From NCBI GenBank assembly GCA_900551965.1, contig URYF01000017.1, positions 1 to 24,495 of the forward strand: a stretch of 24,495 bases of DNA, given 5' to 3'. The position numbers and the translations under genes are program-made. The notes below the pieces were generated by a model. The model was given only the letters and a program-made list of their open reading frames with translations, did not search any database and was not told where the DNA came from. Below, piece by piece: positions 1-7,452 of this stretch (position 1 is the first letter of the stretch; every line of letters begins with the position of its first letter). The DNA comes from an uncultured bacterium (GTDB lineage Bacteria; Cyanobacteriota; Vampirovibrionia; Gastranaerophilales; Gastranaerophilaceae).

Positions 1-386
1 TCATCTTTTTTCAATTCTTCTAACAGCATTGAAATTGACTGATTTTTACCCAAAGTTCCGACATCTTGAATATTCATAACATGAACAAAATTATCGTGTT
101 CAAACAGTTTTTCAGACCCGTCATTACAATCATCTAAAATTGCATAAACTTTAAAGTTTGCAAGCGGATAATCCTGCATTTTTATCTGTTCAATTAATTC
201 AAAAAGACAATCTTTGTGGTTATGGTTATATATAATTACCGCAAAATTTCTCTTGCCGCCGTCATATTTTGAATATTTCCGTTCAATTGAAAACGGTTTA
301 TCTTTGAGGTTTCGCAATGACAAAACAAAAAAGTATAATGTGTAAATAATCAAATATAAATAAACTATGTATAATATAATTTCCAT
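1..386 (-). CDS. Glycosyltransferase family 2 protein, N-terminal part (cut by window edge)
   Basis: Reading the minus strand from an ATG at 386 gives about 128 residues with no stop before the edge. Residues 1-21 form one hydrophobic membrane segment (MEIILYIVYLYLIIY...). They are followed by a GT2-like start with FAVIIYNHN, a short helix (LIEQIKMQDYPL) and YAILDDCNDGSE, which matches the nucleotide-binding strand and acidic turn of GT-A enzymes, then a GKNQSIS segment. The protein probably transfers sugar from an NDP-sugar at the inner membrane, as membrane-anchored processive or lipid-linked GT2 enzymes do. The catalytic DxD and the acceptor region lie outside the window, so the substrate cannot be given. 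A GAGGA ribosome site sits 6 nt before the ATG. The gene follows tsaC by 55 nt on the same strand and may be cotranscribed. The family call is fairly sure, the exact role unknown. Confidence 0.75.
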   Translation of the reverse strand, partial: MEIILYIVYLYLIIYTLYFFVLSLRNLKDKPFSIERKYSKYDGGKRNFAVIIYNHNHKDCLFELIEQIKMQDYPLANFKVYAILDDCNDGSEKLFEHDNFVHVMNIQDVGTLGKNQSISMLLEELKKD

Positions 387-398
387 AAAAAATCCTCG

Positions 399-421
399 TT
401 TTTACTAAATTCTAGTAAAAA
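399..421. other. Short AT-rich inverted repeat upstream of the glycosyltransferase gene
   Basis: Nine bases (TTTTTACTA, 399-407) are exactly complementary to TAGTAAAAA (413-421) with a 5-nt loop. The element sits in the 55-nt gap between tsaC and the glycosyltransferase gene, just before the latter's GAGGA site. It is too AT-rich to be a convincing terminator. It could be a weak RNA hairpin affecting translation or a protein site, or it could be chance. Confidence 0.3.
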
Positions 422-441
422 ATTAAATAAATTTCAAATAG

Positions 442-1026
442 TTAAGTTTTTATATCAATTGCACCTTGGCGAAATATGCGCAATTCATCGTTCATAACCC
501 CTGCTACAGTTGATTCCAGCCCCTTTGCGGTATATCCGTAATCTTCTATAATCAAATCAGCCAAACCTGTCATATTTTCCAAAGCCTGCTCATAAGTTTT
601 GGCTGACGACTGATGAGAAAGATTCGCACTGGTCGTTGCAAGAACATGCCCCGGTATAATCTCACAGATCTGTCTAAACACTTCGTTATCAGGAACTCTT
701 ATCCCGACAGTTTCCATATTTGACGTTATATAATACGGAGTGTTTTCGTTTTTATAAGTTACAATAGTTAAAGCGCCCGGAAAATATTTTTTTATGAGCT
801 TTTGCCCAATCTTTGGAATAGGTTTTACATAATTTAAAAGATTATAAACCTCATTAGACATTAAAATTAAAGGTTTTTGAGCTTCTCTTTTTTTTATATC
901 ATAGATTTTTTTTACAGCTTTTTCGTTATTTGGAATACAGCCTAATCCCCAAACCGTATCTGTAACATAAGCAATTACTCCGCCGTTTTCCAAAACATTT
1001 ACAATTTCATCTTTATTCTTTATCAT
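442..1026 (-). CDS. tsaC: L-threonylcarbamoyladenylate synthase (TsaC/Sua5/YrdC family)
   Basis: This enzyme makes threonylcarbamoyl-AMP from threonine, bicarbonate and ATP, the first step of the universal t6A37 modification of ANN-decoding tRNAs. The 194 residues cover the YrdC domain: TDTVWGLGC near residue 22, the KR...KPL signature (46-53), a PGALT motif (83-87), TTSAN (131-135) and ESTV (171-174). The length matches short TsaC proteins; no C-terminal Sua5 domain is present. I chose the ATG at 1026 because AGAGG lies 5 nt upstream; an ATG 30 nt further upstream has no such site. The second tRNA-modification gene here, mnmE, is nearby but separated by a gene on the opposite strand. The transfer enzymes TsaB and TsaD are not in the window. 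The assignment is safe. Confidence 0.95.
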   Translation of the reverse strand: MIKNKDEIVNVLENGGVIAYVTDTVWGLGCIPNNEKAVKKIYDIKKREAQKPLILMSNEVYNLLNYVKPIPKIGQKLIKKYFPGALTIVTYKNENTPYYITSNMETVGIRVPDNEVFRQICEIIPGHVLATTSANLSHQSSAKTYEQALENMTGLADLIIEDYGYTAKGLESTVAGVMNDELRIFRQGAIDIKT

Positions 1027-1066
1027 ACTTACCTCTGGTTTTATTTTAACATACAAATACCGGGTG

Positions 1067-1094
1067 TTGACATTTTTAAAAACATCATTATTAT
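1067..1094 (+). promoter_or_regulatory. Sigma-70-type promoter for the EF-hand gene
   Basis: A perfect -35 TTGACA (1067-1072), a 16-nt spacer and a -10 TATTAT (1089-1094, five of six matches) lie upstream of the ATG at 1131. This predicts transcription starting near 1101 and a leader of about 30 nt containing AAAAGGA. It is one of the best promoter matches in the window. Confidence 0.7.
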
Positions 1095-1130
1095 TAGGAT
1101 AGGTAGAGATTAATAAAAAGGATTTATATT

Positions 1131-1685
1131 ATGGCATCAGGTTCATCAATTATTGCAAACATTTCGTCAAACTTATCAAATACATATTCATATTTGGCAT
1201 CGCTATACCCTGAAGACGGGGTTACATATAAAAATATTACAGAGGCAAGAAACGACAATACTAATTACTTGACACTTAACCAATCATTTGCCTCATACCT
1301 TCAAAACAACTTCGCAACACTCGATAAAGACGGAGACGGTGTAATCGGAGCTGATGAAATGAATAATTTAACAAGCACAATTGCCCAATCAGGTGTTTCC
1401 AGATCTGAACTAACTCAGCTTGCAATGTCAGGAGCTTATTCTCAAGATACAGTTAACAAAATTCTTGAAAATTTTGATGAGATGGACACAAACCACGACG
1501 GTCGCGTGACAAGTGCCGAGATTTCAGCATTCTCATATTCTTGCAACAAGCAGGAAAAAATTGATGAAGAAAACTATAAAAAAGCTACCGGAACATCTAT
1601 ATTTTACGGTGATGATGATGCATCAACCGATGTTTCAAGCTATAGCATTTTGAGTTATAAATATAAAAACTACAACTCTAAATAA
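1131..1685 (+). CDS. Two-EF-hand calcium-binding-type protein of unknown function
   Basis: The product has 184 residues and two canonical EF-hand loops: D65-K-D-G-D-G-V-I-G-A-D-E76 and D119-T-N-H-D-G-R-V-T-S-A-E130. Each has acidic residues at positions 1, 3, 5 and 12 and Gly at 6, and each is preceded by a helix (NNFATL and ILENFDEM). This predicts calcium binding by both loops. The first 50 residues are Ser/Asn-rich, the C-terminus is Tyr/Ser/Asp-rich, and no cleavable signal peptide is evident. It has its own strong promoter and an AAAAGGA site, so it is a single-gene unit. Its stop is one base from the stop of mnmE on the other strand, with no terminator hairpin between. It may be a calcium buffer, a sensor or a surface-associated protein; the sequence does not decide. 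Confidence 0.88.
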   Translation: MASGSSIIANISSNLSNTYSYLASLYPEDGVTYKNITEARNDNTNYLTLNQSFASYLQNNFATLDKDGDGVIGADEMNNLTSTIAQSGVSRSELTQLAMSGAYSQDTVNKILENFDEMDTNHDGRVTSAEISAFSYSCNKQEKIDEENYKKATGTSIFYGDDDASTDVSSYSILSYKYKNYNSK

Positions 1686-1686
1686 G

Positions 1687-3036
1687 TTATTTACCAATAC
1701 AAAAATGGTCAAAAATATTATTCAGAATATCATCGGTGATAACTTCACCGGTGATTTCGTCTAAAGAAAGTAATGCTGATTTCAAATCAATATAAATCAT
1801 ATCTTGAAGTTCTTCAATCTCGGCTGCTCTTTTAGCGCGTTCCAGACACTCTCTGCATCTGATTAAGCATGACTGCTGGCGTTTATTAGTTATAAATTCA
1901 GTATCTTCAAGCGAAAAATTGCAAACAATATTCTTCATTTGGATTTTTAAATCTTCCAACCCGTCTTTTGAATAGGTTGAAAGTTTTACTGTAGCGGGAA
2001 TTTCTTCTTTAAAAGTTTCTGCAGTAATTAAATCAGCCTTATTTGCAATCGTCAAATGAGGTTTATCTTTTATAATCTCAAAAATTTCAAAATCATCCTT
2101 TGTTAAACCAACTTTGGCATCATACAAAAACAGAATCAAATCGGCTTCCTGGGCTGATTGTTTTGAATATTCAATCCCGATTTCTTCAACTTTATCAATA
2201 TTTTCATCTTCTCTGATACCTGCTGTATCAATCAGAGTCACGGCAACCCCAAGATCAAGATTTTCCTTGATTACATCTCTTGTGGTTCCTGCAATATCTG
2301 TAACTATAGCCCTGTCTAAATTTAACAAAGCGTTAAATAATGAAGACTTACCGACATTAGGACGTCCGACAATAGCAACCTTCACCCCTTGACGCAAAAT
2401 ATCAGAAGATTTGGCACAATCTAATATTCGATTTATTTCAACTAGCGAATGATTAAATTTTTCTAACAAATAAGCATACTCAGGCTCCAAGACATCTTCC
2501 GGAAAATCAATTCCGGCAACAATCCTTGATGCCGTTTCAAAAATTTCACCCTTAATCTCATTGATTTTTACAGCCAAAACCCCGGATAAATTTTTTGCAG
2601 ACTGGATTGCAAAATTTGAAGTTTTTGCATGAATCAAGTCATCTACAGCCTCAGCCTGTGATAAATCAAGTTTTTTATTCAAAAACGCACGTTTAGTAAA
2701 CTCTCCGCGCTCTGCCATTCTTGCTCCGTTTTTTAAAACAACATCAAGAATATTGCGAACGACATTCACCCCGCCGTGACACTGAATTTCAATAACATCT
2801 TCACCAGTATAACTGTTTGGATTTTTGAACGGTAAAATAACAACTTCATCAATTCTAACATCACCGTCAAGAACCCAGCCGTGACAGATTTTACCAGCAG
2901 GCAATTCTTTTTTATCAGTAATTTTTAGTGCAATATCAAAACTTTTATCACCCGAAATACGGATAACTCCAACCCCGCCGGTTCCTATCGGGGTTGAAAT
3001 TGCAGCTATAGTTTCAAATTCCTGATTAATATTCAT
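1687..3036 (-). CDS. mnmE: tRNA uridine-5-carboxymethylaminomethyl modification GTPase MnmE
   Basis: With MnmG, MnmE installs the cmnm5 group on U34 of tRNAs reading two-family codons, using a formyl-folate-derived carbon and GTP-driven movement. The 449 residues show the full layout: a folate-binding N-domain (TIAAISTPIGTGGVGVIRISG from residue 9), a helical domain, an inserted Ras-like G domain with P-loop GRPNVGKSS (224-232), the DIAGTTRD switch (247-254), DTAG (270-273) and NKAD (332-335), and the C-terminal FCIGK (445-449) with the conserved Cys446. The length is normal for the family. No ribosome site precedes the ATG; instead a TATAAT lies 6 nt upstream, which suggests a leaderless mRNA. 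MnmG is not in the window. Confidence 0.97.
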   Translation of the reverse strand: MNINQEFETIAAISTPIGTGGVGVIRISGDKSFDIALKITDKKELPAGKICHGWVLDGDVRIDEVVILPFKNPNSYTGEDVIEIQCHGGVNVVRNILDVVLKNGARMAERGEFTKRAFLNKKLDLSQAEAVDDLIHAKTSNFAIQSAKNLSGVLAVKINEIKGEIFETASRIVAGIDFPEDVLEPEYAYLLEKFNHSLVEINRILDCAKSSDILRQGVKVAIVGRPNVGKSSLFNALLNLDRAIVTDIAGTTRDVIKENLDLGVAVTLIDTAGIREDENIDKVEEIGIEYSKQSAQEADLILFLYDAKVGLTKDDFEIFEIIKDKPHLTIANKADLITAETFKEEIPATVKLSTYSKDGLEDLKIQMKNIVCNFSLEDTEFITNKRQQSCLIRCRECLERAKRAAEIEELQDMIYIDLKSALLSLDEITGEVITDDILNNIFDHFCIGK

Positions 3037-3042
3037 AACGTA

Positions 3043-3048
3043 ATTATA
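3043..3048 (-). promoter_or_regulatory. -10 element of a likely leaderless mnmE promoter
   Basis: On the minus strand a perfect TATAAT ends 6 nt before the mnmE ATG. A TTGAGT lies 20 nt further upstream, longer than the usual 16-18 spacing, so the -35 is uncertain. If this -10 is used, transcription would start at or within a base or two of the ATG. Confidence 0.5.
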
Positions 3049-3086
3049 CTATAAAAATTTGATATAGTACTCAATTTATTGAGAAT

Positions 3087-3117
3087 AAAAAAAAGCTATG
3101 TACTGAGGTGCATAGCT
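3087..3117 (-). terminator. Hairpin with T-run on the minus strand (terminator-like)
   Basis: AGCTATG (3094-3100) pairs with CATAGCT (3111-3117). Read on the minus strand it is followed by eight T residues, the classic intrinsic-terminator form. Read on the plus strand the stem grows to 10 bp with one U-G pair and a UGAG tetraloop, but no T-run follows. No minus-strand gene upstream needs a terminator here, so it may end an antisense or small RNA, or insulate mnmE. Confidence 0.5.
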
Positions 3118-3253
3118 GTTGATTAGGGATATGTGTATCTTAGTCTCTAAGGAGTATATTGTTATGTTATCATTTATATTTTTTTTGTAATCATTCAAAA
3201 TGATGATATTTTATTTTTGATTATAAAAATTATTTGAAATAATTATTCCCGGA

Positions 3254-3281
3254 TTGCTAAATATGTAATTTTTGCTATAAT
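3254..3281 (+). promoter_or_regulatory. Promoter (extended -10) for the secreted four-Cys protein
   Basis: A TGC triplet directly precedes TATAAT at 3276-3281, giving a perfect extended -10. TTGCTA at 3254-3259 is a plausible -35 with a 16-nt spacer. The predicted start is about 25 nt before the ATG at 3312, leaving room for the GAGGAGG ribosome site. Confidence 0.65.
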
Positions 3282-3311
3282 GTAGTTATAAATTTAACGA
3301 GGAGGGATAGT

Positions 3312-3806
3312 ATGAAAAAGACAACGGCAGCAGTAGTCACCTTAGCAATTGTTTTAAGCTCAATTTTTAGTGTGGCTCTAGCTACAACATATACCAAGTT
3401 TTCAAAAGATTTTATGAAAAACTTCAAAGACTGTGACAAATACGAAGAAACTATAAATTCAGAATATGAAGGTAAAAGTTTCACAACCTCAAGAAAAATT
3501 ATCGGCTGGAGAAACGGTTTTTGTAAATACGAAGAAGTTGTTAAATCAGCAGATGGAGCTTACAAACTAAACTGCAGCTTATCAAGCATTCAGGTGGAAG
3601 AATTGTATCTTGCAATGAAAAACCGTTCAAAAGAACCTGAAAAGTTTGATTTAGAATTATTCACAGAACAAAAAGATTTAAAAACAGGAAAAGTTAAATA
3701 TGTAAATACCGGAGTTAGAACTATTAAAGGCAACAAAGCTTATATTACCTGGGCTAAATACCAGAATAACCCGTATTTCTGTACTCCGCAAAAACTTTCA
3801 AAATAA
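3312..3806 (+). CDS. Small secreted/periplasmic protein with four cysteines, unknown function
   Basis: The 164-residue product begins with a clear Sec signal peptide: MKK, a hydrophobic core up to about residue 20, and a likely cleavage after ALA (residue 24). The mature part of about 140 residues has four cysteines (41, 71, 88, 157), enough for two disulfide bonds outside the cytoplasm. It is rich in Lys, Glu and Tyr and has no recognisable catalytic motif. It is a single-gene unit with its own promoter, a strong GAGGAGG ribosome site and a strong terminator just after it, which suggests good expression. I do not recognise the family. A lysozyme-inhibitor-like or other small periplasmic binding role is possible but unsupported. 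Confidence 0.85.
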   Translation: MKKTTAAVVTLAIVLSSIFSVALATTYTKFSKDFMKNFKDCDKYEETINSEYEGKSFTTSRKIIGWRNGFCKYEEVVKSADGAYKLNCSLSSIQVEELYLAMKNRSKEPEKFDLELFTEQKDLKTGKVKYVNTGVRTIKGNKAYITWAKYQNNPYFCTPQKLSK

Positions 3807-3830
3807 AACTTTGTAAAATGATTTAAATTG

Positions 3831-3864
3831 AAGCGCCGGGAAATAAATTTCCCGGCGCTTTTCA
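3831..3864. terminator. Strong rho-independent terminator, bidirectional
   Basis: A perfect 13-bp stem (AAGCGCCGGGAAA, 3831-3843, with 3848-3860) has a TAAA loop and is followed by TT-C-TTT. It is the most GC-rich hairpin in the left half. It lies 24 nt after the stop at 3806 and 25 nt before the stop of the convergent gene at 3886, so it likely serves both strands. Confidence 0.9.
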
Positions 3865-3885
3865 TTTATATATAATGCAGAATTA

Positions 3886-4710
3886 TTATGATTTTTTAGC
3901 TTCCTGCGGGGCTTCATTAGATTTATGTCTGTTTGCAAGTTTTTCACCAAGTTTGTTCGCAAACGGTGTAACCGCAACCGGAACAATAAATCTGTAAATT
4001 GAACCGAAGATGATGAGTTTTTTCAAAACGCTCATACCTCTGAGTCTTGATTCCAAACCTGTATTAGGAAGATTATCTTCAACATACTTTAAAGTATTAA
4101 CAAGTTTTGGTCTTTGTTTTTTAGAAATATCTTTCCAGGATTTACCAAAAGTTTCTTCCGCTTTTTTAATAATACTTGAATTTTGTTCTCTGATAAGTTT
4201 TCCTAAATCTTTATTGCCGGTTTGCTTTTCTGCATATTTAACAGTAAGTTTCTCCCACCAGCTGTCAAGACTTCTATCAACAACATAAGAACCTAGTGTT
4301 GCAAAACCAAATGTTAAACCCTGGTTAATCGCAAGAGTTCTTTTTCTATCTTCATCCATTTTGTCGTTCCGTAATGTTTGAAGCATGTACATACCTGAAA
4401 TGATTGTAGAGCCAAGAACCTGCATATGATCAACTACACCGTCTAATTTTTTAGAATGATCGGCTAGAAAACCAGCAAATTTAGAACCATACAATTTTTC
4501 TATATAATTCTTAGAAAGCCAGGTTGTAAATCTGTCATACCCTTTTTTGAACGGATTTAACAAACTTGATTTTACAGGAATATCTTCAATACCTTTAAAT
4601 GCAGGTTGAGAATATGAAATTCCGCTATATAATCTTTGATTAGATTTTGCATTATTCCTATATTGATATTGAGAGTTTAAATTATTTGTTTGTATAGATT
4701 GTATATTCAT
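3886..4710 (-). CDS. Membrane-associated protein with N-terminal AFKG motif, unknown function
   Basis: The product has 274 residues. The first 35 are Asn/Gln/Ser-rich and lead to an A-F-K-G motif (37-40). Two weakly hydrophobic stretches follow: LGSTIISGMYML and LTFGFATLGSYVV in the middle, and LIIFGSIYRFIVPVAVTPF near the C-terminus, which could be a membrane segment. Charged helices fill the rest and the tail is Lys/Glu-rich. There is no signal peptide and no catalytic motif. It overlaps the upstream gene by one base (TAATG), with GGAGGGG as ribosome site inside that gene's end, so the two are translationally coupled. Both share the order FxG motif, paired hydrophobic stretch, long helix and C-terminal hydrophobic segment, so they look like distant paralogs. 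I do not recognise the family. Confidence 0.85.
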   Translation of the reverse strand: MNIQSIQTNNLNSQYQYRNNAKSNQRLYSGISYSQPAFKGIEDIPVKSSLLNPFKKGYDRFTTWLSKNYIEKLYGSKFAGFLADHSKKLDGVVDHMQVLGSTIISGMYMLQTLRNDKMDEDRKRTLAINQGLTFGFATLGSYVVDRSLDSWWEKLTVKYAEKQTGNKDLGKLIREQNSSIIKKAEETFGKSWKDISKKQRPKLVNTLKYVEDNLPNTGLESRLRGMSVLKKLIIFGSIYRFIVPVAVTPFANKLGEKLANRHKSNEAPQEAKKS

Positions 4711-5603
4711 TATTTCACCCCTCCTGCAAATTTACCCATATCAGGCTTTGGCATTGAAGGGGCTTCAACCTTAACTTCTGCCGGATTATTCTGATTATTC
4801 ACATTTTGCTGAGGAGCTTTTTTCTTCTCCATACCAAATCCGTATTTCAAAATTGGCGGAATCAATGCGATTGTAAGCATTGCTTTTGCTATACCAAATA
4901 CAAATACATCAGGCGCCATTTTTAGAATCCTTGTAACATTTTGATATGCTTTTGAGTGATCAAGTTCAATTAAAGAATTTACTTTATATGTTTTCTTTAA
5001 CTTCTTAAAGGTTTCAATATTTTCAAGCTCAGAAAGATCTGATATTTTGTATTTCGCCTTAATCTTATCTATTTTCTTCAAGATTCTGTCTTTAACTTGT
5101 TTTCCTTCAAGCAGATCTTTATTTGCTTGAAGTACTGTTGCAGCTTCTGATATTGGAGCTGTCAATTTTTTTGCTGCCTTATCAAGCGGAGACATTACAA
5201 CAGTTGAAAAACCGAAACCAATAAGCCCTGAAGCTATTGAGTGTCCTGACGCGTACTTTTTGTCTTCCTTATCTTTTTTGCCAGGAAGTGACATGATTGC
5301 TACCGGTCTTAATCCTGCTGCAAGAACAAGAGCTACGAGGTTTTGTGCGATAACCGTTTTTTCATCACAGAGTTCAAGTATCTTATCAAACAATCTGCTG
5401 AATTTACCGGATTTTGGTGTTAAAGAACCAGCAACGGCAGCTCCGTTTATACCCGTAAAGCTGCCGCTGTAATATCCTCTATTCACATTTTTTTTATCAC
5501 ATAATTCCGCACTCTTCTGTCTGACTTCAAGCGCATTCGTATTCTTTCGCTTGTGTCTGGCTGGAATGCCGGTGGGATAATTTTTAATTGAGTCTATATT
5601 CAT
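4710..5603 (-). CDS. Membrane-associated protein with N-terminal SFTG motif, unknown function
   Basis: The 297-residue product begins MNIDSI, has a basic N-terminal stretch, then S-F-T-G (48-51). It has hydrophobic stretches NLVALVLAAGLRPVAIM and IASGLIGFGFSTVVM, then a Lys-rich helical part, and a C-terminal segment FGIAKAMLTIALIPPILKYGFGM that resembles a membrane helix. The tail is Pro/Asn/Lys-rich. A D-K-E-D-K-K segment followed by the second hydrophobic stretch and P-L-D matches the arrangement in the next gene (DEDRKR...VVDRSLD), which supports paralogy. No strong ribosome site precedes the ATG; GGTG lies 5 nt upstream. The start is supported by the shared MNI beginning. Function unknown. 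Confidence 0.85.
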   Translation of the reverse strand: MNIDSIKNYPTGIPARHKRKNTNALEVRQKSAELCDKKNVNRGYYSGSFTGINGAAVAGSLTPKSGKFSRLFDKILELCDEKTVIAQNLVALVLAAGLRPVAIMSLPGKKDKEDKKYASGHSIASGLIGFGFSTVVMSPLDKAAKKLTAPISEAATVLQANKDLLEGKQVKDRILKKIDKIKAKYKISDLSELENIETFKKLKKTYKVNSLIELDHSKAYQNVTRILKMAPDVFVFGIAKAMLTIALIPPILKYGFGMEKKKAPQQNVNNQNNPAEVKVEAPSMPKPDMGKFAGGVK

Positions 5604-5809
5604 TTTGCACCATTTAAATTAATAACTGCTACACAATTATTCTAAAACAAAGAAGATGAAATTTTGCCATATAATTACAAAAATGTTACAATTAAATGTG
5701 AAATGTACATTTATTATTTAAAAGTGTTATATTATTGAAATAAAAAGCCCTTTATTATAAGATACAGTTAGCTTGTCAGGCAATAGAACTTATAACAACG
5801 AGGAATACA
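5604..5809. other. Divergent intergenic region with a palindrome
   Basis: This 206-nt AT-rich gap separates the membrane-protein pair (minus) from the HEAT-queC operon (plus), so it must hold promoters both ways. I see no outstanding -35/-10 pair. A TAGAAT near 5640 on the minus strand and TATATT near 5730 on the plus strand are weak -10 candidates. A perfect 12-bp palindrome, AAATGTACATTT, lies at 5701-5712 and could be an operator. Confidence 0.35.
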
Positions 5810-6778
5810 GTGAGCAGTAATACAGAGCTTAATTTAGAACTCATAGCACAGAATTGCGGATTATTCGGAGAATCAAATATCTCAGAAATTACTGCAAATA
5901 TCGACAGCTTGAAAGAAAAGTATTCCGAAAAAGATCTTATTAATATATATAATTACATGCTTATACATGCAAAACAACCGGATATTATAATGTATCTTAT
6001 CCGTTGTATTGACATGTTCAGAGATTCTTCAAGCCTTGAATATCTTGTAGATATTTTGCTTTTAAGAAACGCCTCGAATACGGATTCCGATACAAAAGAA
6101 AAGTATAACAATGTACGCGTAATGTGCGCTAAAGCTATTGCTAACCAGAAAAACACAGATGTAGTTTCTTCGTTATTATACTGTTTGAATAACAAGGACG
6201 AAAATTACAGAGTAAGATTGGCATGTGCAGATGCTTTAGGAAGAATCGGCGACAGGTTTGCAGTTGCGCCATTAATCGAAGTTGTTAAAGATGAAGATGA
6301 AAAATCTGTATATCTTAGAGAATCCGCTGTTTCAGCTCTTGGATTACTTGGTGATACCAGAGCAATTGATCCTTTGGTCAGCATATTAGAAACAAAACAA
6401 GGCATTATGGATAAATTCAGTTTTCTCAAAGAACGTGCAATAGAAGCTCTTTCCAAAATGGGTTTTAATGATAATGAGAGAGTTTTTAAAGCATTGAAAA
6501 ATTCGCTATCTGATGAATCCGGCCAGGTTAGAATAAACGCAATTGAAGCTTTGATGGATTCAGAACACCCGAAAGCTTTTGAGACCATAAAAGCATGTCT
6601 TGAAAACGATAAAGATAACGAAGTTAAGAAAAACGCAATGATTGCACTATATAACATGTCAGACAGAAGTATTCTTGATGAAGTTATAAAATCTCCGGAT
6701 TTTCCGGACGAATTAAAAATGGAAGCTGTTTCTATTATTGAAGAATACGAAAACAGCGATGACGAAATTGAGGATTAA
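5810..6778 (+). CDS. HEAT-repeat (PBS-lyase-type) protein
   Basis: The product has 322 residues, GTG start, with GAGGA 5 nt upstream. From about residue 95 to the end it consists of paired helices of HEAT type: VRLACADALGRIGDRFAVAPLIEVV, LRESAVSALGLLGDTRAIDPLVSIL, LKERAIEALSKMG, VRINAIEALMDSEHPKAFETIKACL and VKKNAMIALYNMSD. The pattern A-x-x-A-L-G-x-x-G-D-x-x-A-x-x-P-L is that of the phycobilisome-lyase-type HEAT repeats common in Cyanobacteria. Here it is most likely a protein-binding scaffold, since no phycobilisome genes are present. The N-terminal 90 residues are helical without clear repeats and the tail is acidic. It is the first gene of an operon with queC, whose ATG begins two bases after this stop. 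The partner is unknown. Confidence 0.92.
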   Translation: MSSNTELNLELIAQNCGLFGESNISEITANIDSLKEKYSEKDLINIYNYMLIHAKQPDIIMYLIRCIDMFRDSSSLEYLVDILLLRNASNTDSDTKEKYNNVRVMCAKAIANQKNTDVVSSLLYCLNNKDENYRVRLACADALGRIGDRFAVAPLIEVVKDEDEKSVYLRESAVSALGLLGDTRAIDPLVSILETKQGIMDKFSFLKERAIEALSKMGFNDNERVFKALKNSLSDESGQVRINAIEALMDSEHPKAFETIKACLENDKDNEVKKNAMIALYNMSDRSILDEVIKSPDFPDELKMEAVSIIEEYENSDDEIED

Positions 6779-6779
6779 A

Positions 6780-7448
6780 ATGACAAAATCAATTATACTA
6801 ATGTCAGGCGGTCTAGATTCTCTTGTAAGCTTGGGGTTAAAAAAAGAAGAATTAAACATAACAGACGCCCTGACATTTGATTACGGGCAAAAGTCTGTAC
6901 AAAAAGAAATTCAGGCTTCTGAAAAAATTTGTAAATATTATAACCTTAAACATCACATAATAAAGCTTGACTGGCTTAAAAATATAACAAAAACATCCCT
7001 TGTATCTGATGAAAATATTCCGACAGGTTCAAAATTAAATAACCCAGATGATTGCGCAAAATCAGTATGGGTGCCAAATAGAAACGGCTTATTCCTAAAT
7101 ATTGCAGGAAGTTTTGCCGACTCTTTTGGTTTTGACTATATATTAATAGGAGCAAATAAAGAAGAAGGTGAAACTTTCCCTGATAACACACAGGAATTTA
7201 TAGACTCTATTAATAATGAGTTTAAATTTTCGACAAGAGTACAGCCAAAAGTTATTGCACCCTTGATAAATTATGTCAAAAATGATATAGTCATGTTAGC
7301 TTTGAAAAATAACATTCCTCTTGAATTAACAATGAGCTGTTACCAAAGCACAGAGAAGCATTGCGGGATATGTGAGTCATGCTCAAGACTAAAAAAAGCT
7401 CTTGAGGCAAACCATGCCACTCAATATATAAAGGTTCTTTTTAAATAA
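6780..7448 (+). CDS. queC: 7-cyano-7-deazaguanine synthase QueC
   Basis: QueC converts 7-carboxy-7-deazaguanine to preQ0 with ATP and ammonia, the step before queuosine branches off. The 222 residues carry the PP-loop SGGLDS (9-14), DYGQKS (34-39), WVPNRNGLFL (97-106), an ETFPDN segment (131-136) and the zinc cysteines C187, C195, C198 and C201 in C-x7-C-x2-C-x2-C. All family hallmarks are present and the length is typical. I chose the ATG at 6780: GAGG of the preceding gene's end lies about 6 nt upstream, and upstream in-frame starts would overlap the HEAT gene. The neighbour 5 nt downstream is a DUF366 protein. QueD, QueE and QueF are not in the window. Confidence 0.96.
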   Translation: MTKSIILMSGGLDSLVSLGLKKEELNITDALTFDYGQKSVQKEIQASEKICKYYNLKHHIIKLDWLKNITKTSLVSDENIPTGSKLNNPDDCAKSVWVPNRNGLFLNIAGSFADSFGFDYILIGANKEEGETFPDNTQEFIDSINNEFKFSTRVQPKVIAPLINYVKNDIVMLALKNNIPLELTMSCYQSTEKHCGICESCSRLKKALEANHATQYIKVLFK

Positions 7449-7452
7449 GAAG

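Noticed and set aside
3164..3190. An 8-codon mini-ORF with a good AAGGAG site in the intergenic stretch
   Set aside because: Too short to support as a gene; the site may be chance or part of a structured RNA.
6205..6657. A 150-codon open frame on the minus strand inside the HEAT-repeat gene
   Set aside because: It is antisense to a clearly conserved repeat protein, has Ser/Leu-rich composition typical of an antisense shadow, and lacks a ribosome site.
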